Notes: a model not told the origin generated them from the sequence alone. Positions 14,539-23,031 are shown, numbered from the stretch's first letter. The stretch is 35,131 nt of DNA from JAZOXB01 sp040096185 (GCF_040096185.1 NZ_JBBMFF010000261.1:1-35131); one strand, 5' to 3'. Made by a program: numbers and translations.

Positions 14539-16140
14539 ATGGACGAGTTTTTTCTGAATGACCCGTTGAATCTAAAAGGGCAGATCCAGTATATTGCAAC
14601 ATTTATGAAAGAGGCAAACGCTGCTACAGCGTTGGATACCATTCTGGGATTTTTAACGCAGCTTTTCTCCCACCTAGATCGTTGTTATACCGAAAGTGAA
14701 ACAGAAACCGAAAAGTTGATTAGAGCGATACAGAAAACATTGAGTGGAAATCCGCCGTCGCAAAGGCTCAGAGAGCTTGCAGCGGACATCGCCGAAGGAA
14801 GGCTGGATGAGTATTTACGCGAGATGCTCCGGCCAATCGTAGCGGAGATATGCCAGGTTCGCCATTCCCAAGTGCTATGGGACAGCCTGCTGCTAAAGGC
14901 ATCGCCGCTGTTTTTTGAAAAAGCAGAATTGCAACGCCTGCAAGAATTGACTATTTACTCATCATCGGAAAAGTGTTGTGAATTTCTGCTGCTTCTTATC
15001 AAGCACGGCTTTTCGACGTTAGAAAATATCCCGGAGCTGGCGGCAAAACGAATCTATGACGAGGCGCAAACCTATGATTTCGACCAACCGGCGCGGTTCA
15101 GACTATTAAAAGTCGCTGCTGATTACGGTAATCGACAGGCCGCTCTGGAATATGGCAACTACATGAATCGAACGCGTGCGGATGGGGTCGTACCGCCGCA
15201 GGATGCAGCGGAGGCATTCCACTATACGCTAATGGCGCTGCCGCTCCCCAGTGCGATGTGGAATCTTGCTTATCAGTTGGAATCGCTGCAGCTATCTGCG
15301 GAACAGTTTGAGCTTCTGTGTTCCACTTTGAGAATCAATGAGAAGCTCAAAAATAGCGAATTTGTGCCATATTTGTACGAACTGGATTCTGTTGCTTGTA
15401 TGGCTGCCTCGGATAAGAAACGAATTTTCTATAATTATGCTTATAAGATTTATTTCTATTTGGCATATTCCGGCTTCTCTAAAGGATTTAATTCCTTGTC
15501 CAAGCTGCTCAGCCAACCACAATTTGAATTCAAAATGCTTCAGGGGACAGAATATTTGGATAAATTCTCCTTAGCCGATCATTATTTAAGAAAAGCGGTT
15601 ATGGGCGGCTGTGTCGCGGCGATGCAAAGCGCGGGCATTCAAAATTACAAGCAATTAACGGTCAAAGAAAATCGCGTTACTACTGATTTACAATATACGG
15701 AACAACTGTTGCAAACAGCATCCTACTACGGAATGAACCGCAGCTTAAGCGTACTGGGGGACTTCTATTTGGACTGTTTGCCCAAGCGGGATGTTGGAAA
15801 GGCCATAGGTTGTTATCGGGAGGCATTGAAAATAAAAAAAGACGGCGGTATCTATTACCGCCTTGGCTTATTATCTTCCTCACAGAGTGAAAAGACAAAT
15901 TATTTTAAATGCGCAATGGACGCAGGAAATGCAAATGCGGCGTATCAGTATGTATTATGCGAACTCGGATGCTCCCCATCGAGCAAGAATCGAGGGCAAT
16001 TGCGCTGGGCAATTGATGTACTTTCTCAGTATATCCCTCAAATGAGCCAGGAAATTCAGGAGCAGGCAAAATACTACGAAAGAGAACTACGGGACTTGTT
16101 GCAGCGTGAAACGGAACAGGCCGCCGCACCAGATTTGTAG
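14539..16140 (+). CDS. Sel1/TPR-like repeat protein, 533 residues
   Basis: The start is ATG 14539, with GGAGG 5 bases upstream; the longer ORF begins before the transcription start. It is a soluble alpha-helical protein. Sel1-like motifs, with small residues at fixed spacing, are visible at FRLLKVAADYGNRQAALEYG, DAAEAFHYTLMALPLPSAMW, LRKAVMGGCVAAMQSAG, GMNRSLSVLGDFYLDCLPKR and YFKCAMDAGNANAAYQYVL. Such repeats form solenoids that bind partner proteins. The N-terminal 150 residues are helical without recognisable repeats. It is followed by the broken two-TM gene and a small helical protein on the same strand, probably one operon. It is divergently transcribed from the secreted SH3b protein gene; any shared function is inference. 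Confidence 0.7.
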   Translation: MDEFFLNDPLNLKGQIQYIATFMKEANAATALDTILGFLTQLFSHLDRCYTESETETEKLIRAIQKTLSGNPPSQRLRELAADIAEGRLDEYLREMLRPIVAEICQVRHSQVLWDSLLLKASPLFFEKAELQRLQELTIYSSSEKCCEFLLLLIKHGFSTLENIPELAAKRIYDEAQTYDFDQPARFRLLKVAADYGNRQAALEYGNYMNRTRADGVVPPQDAAEAFHYTLMALPLPSAMWNLAYQLESLQLSAEQFELLCSTLRINEKLKNSEFVPYLYELDSVACMAASDKKRIFYNYAYKIYFYLAYSGFSKGFNSLSKLLSQPQFEFKMLQGTEYLDKFSLADHYLRKAVMGGCVAAMQSAGIQNYKQLTVKENRVTTDLQYTEQLLQTASYYGMNRSLSVLGDFYLDCLPKRDVGKAIGCYREALKIKKDGGIYYRLGLLSSSQSEKTNYFKCAMDAGNANAAYQYVLCELGCSPSSKNRGQLRWAIDVLSQYIPQMSQEIQEQAKYYERELRDLLQRETEQAAAPDL

Positions 16141-16189
16141 TCAAACGATATGAAATAGAGCAATTTCTTATAGGTTGGAGGAGACGTCA

Positions 16190-16755
16190 TTGGAAACATT
16201 TATCGGGTTGGTCGTCATTGCAATTATTGGACTATGCATATATTGAGCCGGCGGTTTCGGTAATTTTATTTGCTGGATCATTGGTATAGTCCTTCTGATC
16301 ATGGCAGTTATTCTCACTGTAAGGTATATAAAACAATACACTATAAAAGATTAGAAAGGTCTAACAAAAAACGTGAGGAGCAATCTCGTGACAATAGGGA
16401 CAAAATTGAAAATAATCTAATTCAAGAGTATGCGGCCGGCCGAGAGCTGCGCAAGGCATTAAACGTCGTTTTACAGGGTGATATGTCTAATCGTCCGAGT
16501 GAAATAACCATCAGTTCACGGGGGATAATCGCAATATATGGAAATTTAATTAACAACAAAAGCGTATGTTATGACTTCCTGGAAAACCGAGTTGAGCCGC
16601 CAGCATTTGTTGATAGGGATAGTTGGTATCAACCCAGACCAATTATGGCAATGGGTTGGGCGGTTATTCGTGTGTTAAAGAATGATTATGAGATGACATC
16701 GTACAGCAGCGGAGAGATGGCTTTCTTAAAGCTGAAGCCAGACAGACATTTTTGA
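16190..16755 (+). pseudogene. Two-TM membrane protein gene with in-frame stop and frameshift
   Basis: GGAGGAG at 16177-16183 precedes TTG 16190, which reads as an 18-residue membrane segment (LETFIGLVVIAIIGLCIY) and then TGA at 16244-16246. The same frame continues with a second membrane segment (FICWIIGIVLLIMAVILTV, RYIKQYTIKD) to TAG at 16352. If the AAAA run at about 16345-16348 had one more A, the frame would join RLERSNKKREEQSRDNRDKI and run without interruption to TAG/TGA at 16755, ending in LKLKPDRHF. The later part has no usable start of its own, so one gene of about 188 residues with two lesions is the simplest reading. The soluble part (AGRELRKALNVVLQGDM, SEITISSRGIIAIYG) is not recognised. 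Confidence 0.5.
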
Positions 16756-16776
16756 TTTTTCAAGGAGGCTATACAT

Positions 16777-17028
16777 ATGTTTAGGAACTTTTACGAGTAT
16801 TACCAATGGGTCCTATCGAGGTTTAACCCCGTGTATGCCTCAGAAATCAGGAGGCTATTAAATGTCGCTCTCGACTTTTATAACGATAAAAACTACCAAT
16901 CTTTTATAATAATGTTACGAAAGATTGCGGCATACTTAGAAGAAACTGGTAAAACAGAAGAAGCTCGTACAACGCGAAACTGGGAAATCATGTTTCGACA
17001 TAATTTAAGGGCAAAACGCAGCGAATAA
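16777..17028 (+). CDS. Small helical protein, 83 residues, unknown
   Basis: ATG 16777 follows GGAGG by 8 bases. The protein starts MFRNFYEYYQWVLSRFNP and is basic and helical (IRRLLNVALDFYNDKNYQSF, YLEETGKTEEARTTRNWE), TPR-like in feel but too short to assign. It lies 21 bases after the broken two-TM gene and closes this plus-strand group just before the truncated recombinase. Confidence 0.55.
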   Translation: MFRNFYEYYQWVLSRFNPVYASEIRRLLNVALDFYNDKNYQSFIIMLRKIAAYLEETGKTEEARTTRNWEIMFRHNLRAKRSE

Positions 17029-17064
17029 GACGGGCATGCGCCGGAGGCCAAGTTTACTGTAGGC

Positions 17065-17082
17065 TTCGCACGGTTGTGCGAA
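17065..17082. repeat. Perfect 7-bp hairpin at the recombinase junction
   Basis: TTCGCAC (17065-17071), loop GGTT, GTGCGAA (17076-17082). It sits between the end of the small helical gene and the point where recombinase homology begins (about 17105). No T tract follows, so it is not a standard terminator. It may mark an old recombination or insertion junction. Confidence 0.4.
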
Positions 17083-17104
17083 TGTCGTTCAAGAAAAAGT
17101 CGTT

Positions 17105-18562
17105 ACCTCTTATGAAGCACAGGTGGATTATTACACCAAGTTCATCCGGGAAAATCCGGATTGGGACTTTGTAGAAGTCTATACCGACGAGGGTATCAGT
17201 GCCGTCAACACCAAACACCGCGACGGCTTTAACCGGATGATCCGGGATGCCCTTGCCGGAAAGATCGACCTTATCGTCACCAAGTCCGTCAGCCGTTTTG
17301 CCCGGAACACCGTAGACAGTCTGACCACCATCCGCAAGCTGAAGGAGGCCGGTTGCGAGTGCTTCTTTCAGAAAGAGAATATCATGACCTTCGACTCCAA
17401 AGGGGAACTGCTCATCACCATCATGTCGAGCCTTGCCCAGGAGGAAAGCCGCAGCATCTCCGAAAACGTTACCTGGGGGCAGCGAAAGCGCTTCGCCGAC
17501 GGGAAAGTCAGCATCCCTTACGGTCAATTTCTGGGGTATCGCAAAGGTGCCGACGGACTGCCGGAGATCATCCCGGAAGAAGCGGAGATCGTCAAACGCA
17601 TCTACCGCGAGTTCCTTCAGGGGAAATCCACAAATGCCATCGCCACCACGCTGACGAAGGAGGGCATCCCTACCCCCGGAAAAAAGGCCGTCTGGCAGAG
17701 AGCTACCGTGGAGAGCATCCTGCAGAACGAGAAATGCAAAGGCTCCGCACTGCTTCAGAAATCCTTTACGGTGGATTTCCTCACCAAGAAAACCAAGGTC
17801 AACGAGGGCGAAGTGCCTCAGTACTATGTGGAGGATAGCCACCCCGCCATTATCGAGCCGTGGGAGTGGGAACAGGTGCAAGCGGAGTTGGAACGGCGCA
17901 AAAACAGCCGCACCCGGCACCGCCAGACCAGCCCGTTCTCCGGGAAGATCCTTTGTGCCGACTGCGGCGGGATTTTCGGCGCCAAGACCTGGCACTCCAC
18001 CGACCGTTACCGCCGGGTCATCTGGCAGTGTAACGACAAATTTAAGGGGGAACACAAATGCGAAACGCCCCATCTTACCGAGAAGCGACTGAAAGAACTG
18101 TTCCTGTCGGCCCTTGGGGCGTATCTTTCCGACCGGGAGACCGTCATTGTCCGGCTGCGCGATACCCAGCGGGTGCTTACGGATACGGATTTTATCGACG
18201 AGGACATTCGGACTTTGGAGGAGGAATTGACCGCCGTTACTGAAATGCTGCGCCTCTGCATCGAAGAAAACGCAGCCAATGCCACGACTGAGGAAACCTA
18301 CCGCGCCACCCACGCCGAACTGTGCCGCCGCTTTGAAGAAACCGAAGCCAGACTGACATCGCTGCAAAAGCAGCGGGACAGAATGAAAGCCGATGCCATT
18401 GCCATCGGCGGTATGATGTTCGAGTTGGGAGAACTGACCGCCCTGCCGCTGACCTTCGACGAAAAGCTCTGGAACGGCACCATCGACCACGTCATCGTCT
18501 ATGCCGACGAAAGGGTCGTGTTTTGCTTCAAGGACGGGAAGGAAATCGTAACAGGGCTATGA
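17105..18562 (+). pseudogene. Large serine recombinase, N-terminally truncated (catalytic serine lost)
   Basis: Homology begins abruptly at TSYEAQVDYYTKFIRENPDW and continues through the resolvase domain (KIDLIVTKSVSRFARNTVDS), the recombinase domain (GIPTPGKKAVWQRATVESIL), the zinc ribbon (CADCGG ... CNDKFKGEHKCET) and a C-terminal coiled coil to TGA at 18560-18562. Intact relatives, including the one at 24780-26354 here, have about 40 residues before this point with YARVSTDSEEQ, where Ser is the nucleophile. Here that part is missing and a TAG lies in frame at 17060-17062. The only start is GTG 17123, inside the conserved QVDYY, with no good ribosome-binding site. The protein cannot perform strand exchange. 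It reads toward the cargo region and may be the relic of the recombinase that brought it. Confidence 0.85.
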
Positions 18563-18576
18563 AACATTACAGAAGC

Positions 18577-18623
18577 AGGCCCAGGCTGGCAGATGTGATA
18601 CCTCCTACCTGGGTCTATTTTTA
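18577..18623 (+). terminator. Probable terminator after the truncated recombinase
   Basis: AGGCCCAGG (18577-18585) can pair with CCTGGGTCT (18608-18616) with one mismatch, enclosing a 22-base loop, followed by ATTTTTA. The long loop makes it moderate. The remaining bases up to 18777 hold no gene I can support. Confidence 0.5.
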
Positions 18624-18777
18624 TAGATGTTATATGCTTCCTTGTGTTGGTTTCTTATCTGTGTTCTCAATGCAGAAACATTTTTGCATTCTTTAAAGCG
18701 AAACCAAGTTCAACTCAGCTACTTATTGCAACTCATATTTACGAGCATGATAATTGCGCCACTTTTTTCAAACGAGT

Positions 18778-19461
18778 TTAACTTTTGAGGCTCAAAAATT
18801 CCAACTCAAATAAAATACTTTCTATTACTGCAAGTGGTGCCGAGGACGTATCAATAATCTTCTGCATATCGAGTGAATCAATAAGCGCACGCGCACGTTT
18901 CCCCTCATGATAAGTTTTGCCAACCTGGCGGAACAATTTCTTTAATTTTGCTTTCCCTTTGCTTCCAGTGGGAAGCTCCATCGTGGAGGAACTCCCCAAG
19001 AAACTGGATACTCCATCAATGTCGGATAGAATAATATCCTCAATATCCGCCGCAGCTGCTATATCATGAACGGCTTTTGCCTTCTTTTTCAAAGATGTAC
19101 GCAGATTTGCCCAATCGCCCTCATAGAATTTAGTGATATCATTTTTGTAATTGTCCAGATCATAACACAGAAATACAGTCCACGAACCCACATCTTTATG
19201 CTTTTCTTTACACTGAGTAATGAACCAGCGGTTGGAATGTGGCATTTGGGTAACGGTATTTACTGTGTTAAATTTAAGCATCAAAGCGCGTTTGGGCGTT
19301 CTCAGCGAATAAATTATATCTGGGCTATTACCACAATCAAGCTGCCGTTCAAGGATACCACCATGCTTTTTACAAAGAAATTCCAATAATGACAGATAAA
19401 ATTCCTTTTCAGTATCCCCCTCTAAGATAAAGGCAATGCCTTCTTCGTATTTGTTACTCAT
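18778..19461 (-). CDS. TOPRIM-like partner protein of an OLD/AbiL-type defence pair
   Basis: A 227-residue protein. ATG 19461 has GGAGG 9 bases upstream and overlaps the last codons of the ATPase gene by 8 bases, so the two are translationally coupled. The N-terminal IAFILEGDTEKEFYLSLLEF carries the glutamate of a TOPRIM-like fold, and VFLCYDLDNYKNDI gives the DxD pair. This layout is known from AbiLii/RloB-type proteins that act as nucleases or toxins with an ATPase partner (AbiL, PARIS and related abortive-infection systems). The C-terminal half is helical and basic. Assignment to a named system needs a profile search; the pair architecture is clear from order, overlap and motifs. Confidence 0.65.
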   Translation of the reverse strand: MSNKYEEGIAFILEGDTEKEFYLSLLEFLCKKHGGILERQLDCGNSPDIIYSLRTPKRALMLKFNTVNTVTQMPHSNRWFITQCKEKHKDVGSWTVFLCYDLDNYKNDITKFYEGDWANLRTSLKKKAKAVHDIAAAADIEDIILSDIDGVSSFLGSSSTMELPTGSKGKAKLKKLFRQVGKTYHEGKRARALIDSLDMQKIIDTSSAPLAVIESILFELEFLSLKS

Positions 19462-20791
19462 TGCAGCTATCCTCCAAATATGCGGAAAGAATGGCTGCCG
19501 AGTCTTCATCTCCAGACATCAATTCAAATAAATACTCACCAACTGAGGTTTCCAATTCACGTGTTGTAGAAATAAGATTTTTAACCTTTGATGGATGAAT
19601 CCTTCTAAATGTTGCAACGCCCGAATCGTTTGGGACGCCAATATAAATTGACTCTGGCTTCAGATACTGAATCAAATAAGGCGAATGGCTGGTAACAATC
19701 AAAGAAGTTCCTTCGAGAATCTCTGATAAGGCTTCCAGCAATCGACGAATCATCTTCGGATGAATACTGGTTTCGATTTCATCCACACCGAGTACATTTG
19801 TATGGTAGCTCCCGCCAAACACAGCATTGGCAACCAGCCAAAAAACGCGCTTAGTGCCGGTAGACATATGCTCCATGCTAATAGGCTGATTCAAATATTT
19901 GCTTCGAATGATTAATCTGTACAGTTCATCTTTAACATGATATGGGAGCTCCTCTTGGGCTGCCTCAACAGCTTCATCCCCCGAAGGGGCAACTATATAT
20001 GCTTTAAAGGCTTGTGTTTGACCCTTTAATGAGTATGCACTCAATTCAACCTGCTCAAATTCTGGGAATAAATCATATATTGTCTCTATAAAGAGGTTGA
20101 ACTGTTCAGGTCTTTCCTTGCTAAGAACACTGAGTGCTCTAGGAATATCGTCATCATCAAATGCTAGTTCAGATTTCGCATCAAATTCAAATTCAATTGG
20201 ATTCGGTCTGAAGGATCTATCAAGCTCCAAGGTATTGCACATCCGATAACCCAATTTTTTGATTTTACGAATTGTGGAGGTTATTTCGACATCATCGAAA
20301 GACGAAATAATATCAACTGCCAAAACATCTTCTGCCAACGCAATTTTTCTGAATCCAGTTTTTGTTTTACCCGCTTTATATTGTCCCTTATCTCGCTTTA
20401 AATACGCAGTATACCGCACGCTTTCCGTTGCACGCATCTCAATTTGTTCATCGGTAATAACTGCGCCTGTTTCCTGGTCATTATACCATATAAAGCTAAA
20501 TCCATATCTGACAAACCTGTACTGCTTTAATTCTGGATCATCAAATTCAACAACGAATTTGTATTCTTTTCCCGCAAGTTCAGGTGACAAAGGAATACCT
20601 CGTCTCCATCTCATCATTGTATTTCTTTCTTTAGGCGATGCAGAAATAAAGTCAAAACCAAAACGAATTGCTTCCAGCAAGTTTGATTTTCCGTAATTGT
20701 TTGTTGATACCAAGGCAATCATGCGTGTTAAATCCAAGGTTGTTTCTGCAAGATTCTTGAAGTTGCCTATAGTAATACGTTTGATTCTCAT
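19454..20791 (-). CDS. OLD/AbiL-type ABC-class ATPase (AAA_15/21-like), defence pair
   Basis: A 445-residue protein. The start is ATG 20791, with AAGGAG 9 bases upstream; a GTG nine bases earlier overlaps that site. The opening MRIKRITIGNFKNLAETTLD is typical of SMC-like/OLD ATPases. Walker A is STNNYGKSNLLEAI (31-44; first Gly replaced, as in the NNYGKSN subgroup). A signature-like region (MEHMSTGTKRVFWLVANAVF), Walker B LGVDEIETSIHP and H-loop TSHSPYLIQY follow. No TOPRIM domain is fused; that role falls to the coupled downstream gene. Such ATPases sense phage components and license the partner. A near-consensus promoter lies immediately upstream. The pair is the clearest defence candidate in the cargo region. 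Confidence 0.75.
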   Translation of the reverse strand: MRIKRITIGNFKNLAETTLDLTRMIALVSTNNYGKSNLLEAIRFGFDFISASPKERNTMMRWRRGIPLSPELAGKEYKFVVEFDDPELKQYRFVRYGFSFIWYNDQETGAVITDEQIEMRATESVRYTAYLKRDKGQYKAGKTKTGFRKIALAEDVLAVDIISSFDDVEITSTIRKIKKLGYRMCNTLELDRSFRPNPIEFEFDAKSELAFDDDDIPRALSVLSKERPEQFNLFIETIYDLFPEFEQVELSAYSLKGQTQAFKAYIVAPSGDEAVEAAQEELPYHVKDELYRLIIRSKYLNQPISMEHMSTGTKRVFWLVANAVFGGSYHTNVLGVDEIETSIHPKMIRRLLEALSEILEGTSLIVTSHSPYLIQYLKPESIYIGVPNDSGVATFRRIHPSKVKNLISTTRELETSVGEYLFELMSGDEDSAAILSAYLEDSCNE

Positions 20792-20814
20792 GGATATCAC
20801 TCCTTCTTTCTTCT

Positions 20815-20842
20815 ATTATAACATGAGTTTTTCTAAATTCAA
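20815..20842 (-). promoter_or_regulatory. Promoter of the ATPase/TOPRIM pair
   Basis: The minus strand has TTGAAT (20842-20837), a 16-base spacer and TATAAT (20820-20815). The transcript would begin near 20808, giving a leader of about 17 bases with the AAGGAG site near its 5' end. Confidence 0.65.
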
Positions 20843-21284
20843 TAGAATTATACCACTCAGATTCAATCTACATTCAAATTTGCATAAACTTAAAACTAAG
20901 TTTATGTAAAATACCAAACTCATTTTTGAACAACCATCTATAGGCGAAACTCTCATCTCAGCACTGAGCGGGTTTCTGTATTCTTCATTCTCTGCCAATT
21001 CTCACACCAGATGCGCACCCAACCTCACTCCGCCAGCAAAGGTAATCAGCTTGTACTTAACACACAGTAATACCGCATTGCGATCATCGATCTACAGCAA
21101 ACCGGGCATGCTTGCTCTATCTTCGCCCAAACTCTATCCGAATTATGCCACTTCCCATAATGCGGTCACAGGGCATCTTACGCACATACATAATCATATG
21201 CCGTACGCTGTTAATCGCAGGCCTAGCGGTGGCAGAAATGATTCTGCTGTTCTATTCTGTCCTTTCTGTCCCATGGGTATCAAT

Positions 21285-21328
21285 AAAAAACCGTCCATAT
21301 CCGAGATTACTCCCAGCCATGGACGGTT
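21285..21328 (-). terminator. Rho-independent terminator (minus strand)
   Basis: AACCGTCCAT (21289-21298) pairs perfectly with ATGGACGGTT (21319-21328). On the minus strand the stem ends in TTTTTT (21290-21285). It lies about 330 bases beyond the end of the coiled-coil protein gene, behind a nearer terminator, so what it terminates is unclear. Confidence 0.65.
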
Positions 21329-21505
21329 CTGTGTATATAAAAAATAATAATTTATCGTTTGTATTCTTATAACGATTGCAATTCTCACAAGCTGTGCTTT
21401 TGGGAACACCCGGCTGCGGCAAATGGGACATCACGGTCTGTTCAACTGCAGAAATATTCTGAAAATCCTCCGTTTTCAGACAGAAAACGCCTACAGAACA
21501 GCAGA

Positions 21506-21548
21506 AAATAAAAAATTACCGTTGCTGATATGGTATCAACAACGGTAA
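21506..21548 (-). terminator. Rho-independent terminator after the TM/coiled-coil gene
   Basis: TTACCGTTG (21516-21524) pairs with CAACGGTAA (21540-21548), with an inner TGATA/TATCA stem around a 3-nt loop and one C-A mismatch. On the minus strand a TTTTT tract follows. It serves the gene ending at 21659. Confidence 0.75.
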
Positions 21549-21590
21549 CAGATTTGGCGAATAACCCTAAAACCACTACCAATTTAGGTA

Positions 21591-21628
21591 GGGGGTTCAA
21601 GGGGGTTCACTTTCTTAGAGGGGGTTCA
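21591..21628. repeat. Triple GGGGGTTCA direct repeat
   Basis: GGGGGTTCA occurs at 21591-21599, 21601-21609 and 21620-21628, each time preceded by A or T. The copies lie between the end of the coiled-coil gene and its terminator, so they would be in the 3' untranslated part on the minus strand (as TGAACCCCC). Function unknown. Confidence 0.6.
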
Positions 21629-21658
21629 TTTATTACCAAGGATCATTGGGCCAATGCA

Positions 21659-22546
21659 TCACATTGCAATTCCCTCTGATATGATTGTTTGCACCTCATA
21701 TATCAGATCAGCTTGTAATTTAGAATATGCCTCTTTTGTTTCAGCTCCAGATGACGATAGTATTTGATAATCTATTGGTTCTGCCCCAAAACCTGGTAAT
21801 TTATCTGTTACGAACCATCTATCTTTTGTAAGCTCATCCATGCCGTAGATATCTTCGGCAGCCTCTGCTTCGAGGAACTCCTGATAACCCTCAGGATCAC
21901 TTTCTTTAAAGCACTCCATGTAGAGCTCGATTTTGGTATCAATTAATTTAATTTCGGCCAGATAATCTGCAAGCTGACGGATTTTTTGAGGGATGCTGGG
22001 TTCAAAAAGTGTTGTAGCTTCGAAAAGCACTTCATCATATTTTTGGAAAGAAATGCCTTTTAATACATCCAACCTGTGTGGGAGAAGCGCGATATTTGAG
22101 TCTCGTTTCCTTCGTGCTTCTTCTTTCTTCACAAGAACCTGCTCACGGGCTTGGCTATCTCTGCGAATGGCATCCTCCCGGTCGATAGCATCTTTTCGAA
22201 TTGCATCTTCTCTGGCGATGGCTTCTTTTTGTGCTTTATCCTCCCGCGCCTGATCTTCCTGTCGCATCTGTATTTCACGGACTTCGTTCTGCCGCCGCTG
22301 TTTTTCATTTATGGCCTGCAACTGCTTATTTTGCCATAAAGATAGAATACCCAAAGAAACTGTGCCAACGTAAGTTAATAGCTCACCTGCCGTCCATTTT
22401 GCTTGCAACCAGTTGTGTGTGGTATAGATTGAAAAAAGGACATGAACTAAGAGTAAAAAAAGAATGCTTAAAATGAGAAAAGCAACCAACCAGTATTTCT
22501 CAAACCATTGTGCAGACTTCTTTTCTTGTTTTTTCTCCGGCTCCAT
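21659..22546 (-). CDS. Membrane-anchored coiled-coil protein, unknown
   Basis: A 295-residue protein. ATG 22546 is chosen because the -10 box (22569-22574) overlaps the earlier ATG at 22570; an AAGGCGGG site lies upstream. After a charged N-terminus (EPEKKQEKKSAQWFEK) there are two TM segments (WLVAFLILSILFLLLVHVLF and ELLTYVGTVSLGILSLWQ). A long coiled coil follows (about residues 75-150) with a near-repeat of EDAIRKDAIDREDAIRRDSQ. The C-terminal half is soluble and helical (LPHRLDVLKGISFQKYDEVL ... ELTKDRWFVTDKLPGFG). I recognise no family. The build (two TM helices, coiled coil, cytoplasmic domain) is common in defence-island membrane effectors, but that is only suggestive. It has its own promoter and terminator, so it is a single-gene unit. 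Confidence 0.6.
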   Translation of the reverse strand: MEPEKKQEKKSAQWFEKYWLVAFLILSILFLLLVHVLFSIYTTHNWLQAKWTAGELLTYVGTVSLGILSLWQNKQLQAINEKQRRQNEVREIQMRQEDQAREDKAQKEAIAREDAIRKDAIDREDAIRRDSQAREQVLVKKEEARRKRDSNIALLPHRLDVLKGISFQKYDEVLFEATTLFEPSIPQKIRQLADYLAEIKLIDTKIELYMECFKESDPEGYQEFLEAEAAEDIYGMDELTKDRWFVTDKLPGFGAEPIDYQILSSSGAETKEAYSKLQADLIYEVQTIISEGIAM

Positions 22547-22568
22547 ATCATCACCCGCCTTTTCCATC

Positions 22569-22596
22569 ATTATAGCGGATATTCGGCATTTTTCAA
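22569..22596 (-). promoter_or_regulatory. Promoter of the TM/coiled-coil gene
   Basis: The minus strand has TTGAAA (22596-22591), a 16-base spacer and TATAAT (22574-22569). The predicted start near 22562 excludes the ATG at 22570. The -35 box overlaps the last codons of the upstream gene (ending at 22593). Confidence 0.65.
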
Positions 22597-22850
22597 CTAT
22601 TAAAGCCCGTCCTACACGTTTCCTTTTTCACCAAATCTGCCGTCCAGACTATGAACGCCTCTGGGGTCGGCACTCCGTCCGTGAAGGGACTATTTTCCCA
22701 CAGGGGGTTATTGAGGTCGTATGCCTCCCGGATGGAGAACTCCATCTCAGCCCGTACCTCCGCCTCGGAAACGCCCTCACGCCGGGCAACCTCCCGGATA
22801 GCACGTCTGCCTGCGTCCATTACTTTTTTATTGTTTTTGTAGTTCGACAT
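22593..22850 (-). CDS. Small helical protein, Spo0A-C-like short family (tentative)
   Basis: An 85-residue protein; ATG 22850 has AAGGAG 7 bases upstream. It starts MSNYKNNKKVMDAGRRAIRE and contains AIREVARREGVSEAEVRAEM, a helix-turn-helix-like pattern, then FTDGVPTPEAFIVWTADLVK. Short Clostridia proteins with VREIA..HGVS..EVR.EI.....PTPEE are often labelled Spo0A C-terminal-like; I place this here by resemblance only. It would be a DNA-binding or adaptor protein. It is on the minus strand upstream of the coiled-coil gene and diverges from the TM/zincin pair. Confidence 0.55.
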   Translation of the reverse strand: MSNYKNNKKVMDAGRRAIREVARREGVSEAEVRAEMEFSIREAYDLNNPLWENSPFTDGVPTPEAFIVWTADLVKKETCRTGFNS

Positions 22851-23002
22851 AATCTGACTCCTTTTCCCACGCTCTTTGAAATGTATTTGGCGTTCAATCT
22901 AACTGTATAGTATCACAGCCCATTTGTCGAAATCACTCGAAACCCGTCTTTATAATGAGAACAGCAATTATTTCATTCAAAAGTATATTTCCAATTAAAC
23001 AT

Positions 23003-23031
23003 TTGATTTTTGGGCTGTTTTTCGTTATAAT
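23003..23031 (+). promoter_or_regulatory. Promoter of the TM/HExxH gene pair
   Basis: TTGATT (23003-23008), a 17-base spacer and TATAAT (23026-23031). The predicted start is near 23038, about 75 bases upstream of the ATG at 23113. The leader is AT-poor around 23060-23090, with no obvious structure. Confidence 0.7.

Larger units (their letters stand above)
20843..21658. other. About 800-bp stretch without a supported gene
   Basis: Short ORFs occur on both strands (for example 21051-21347 plus and 21252-21434 minus), but none has a good ribosome-binding site or a recognisable composition. The stretch holds two minus-strand terminator hairpins (21285-21328 and 21506-21548) and a triple GGGGGTTCA repeat (21591-21628). 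Two successive terminators suggest that a gene between them, now degraded beyond recognition, once existed, or that the downstream one terminates an undescribed small RNA. Confidence 0.5.

Noticed and set aside
1000..16246. Alternative code with TGA read as Trp
   Set aside because: Two of the in-frame TGA codons fit Trp positions, but most genes in the window end normally at TGA, so point mutations or errors are likelier.
17065..17082. Hairpin as a copy of the 149-bp miniature element
   Set aside because: It shares only a GCGAA/TTCGC flavour with one internal stem; the terminal repeats and the other hairpins are absent.
17054..18490. 478-residue minus-strand ORF opposite the truncated recombinase
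   Set aside because: It is the antisense shadow of a GC-rich coding region; the plus strand shows clear recombinase motifs.
21051..21434. Protein-coding genes in the 20.8-21.6 kb gap
   Set aside because: The ORFs lack ribosome-binding sites, overlap a terminator and have no recognisable composition or motif.
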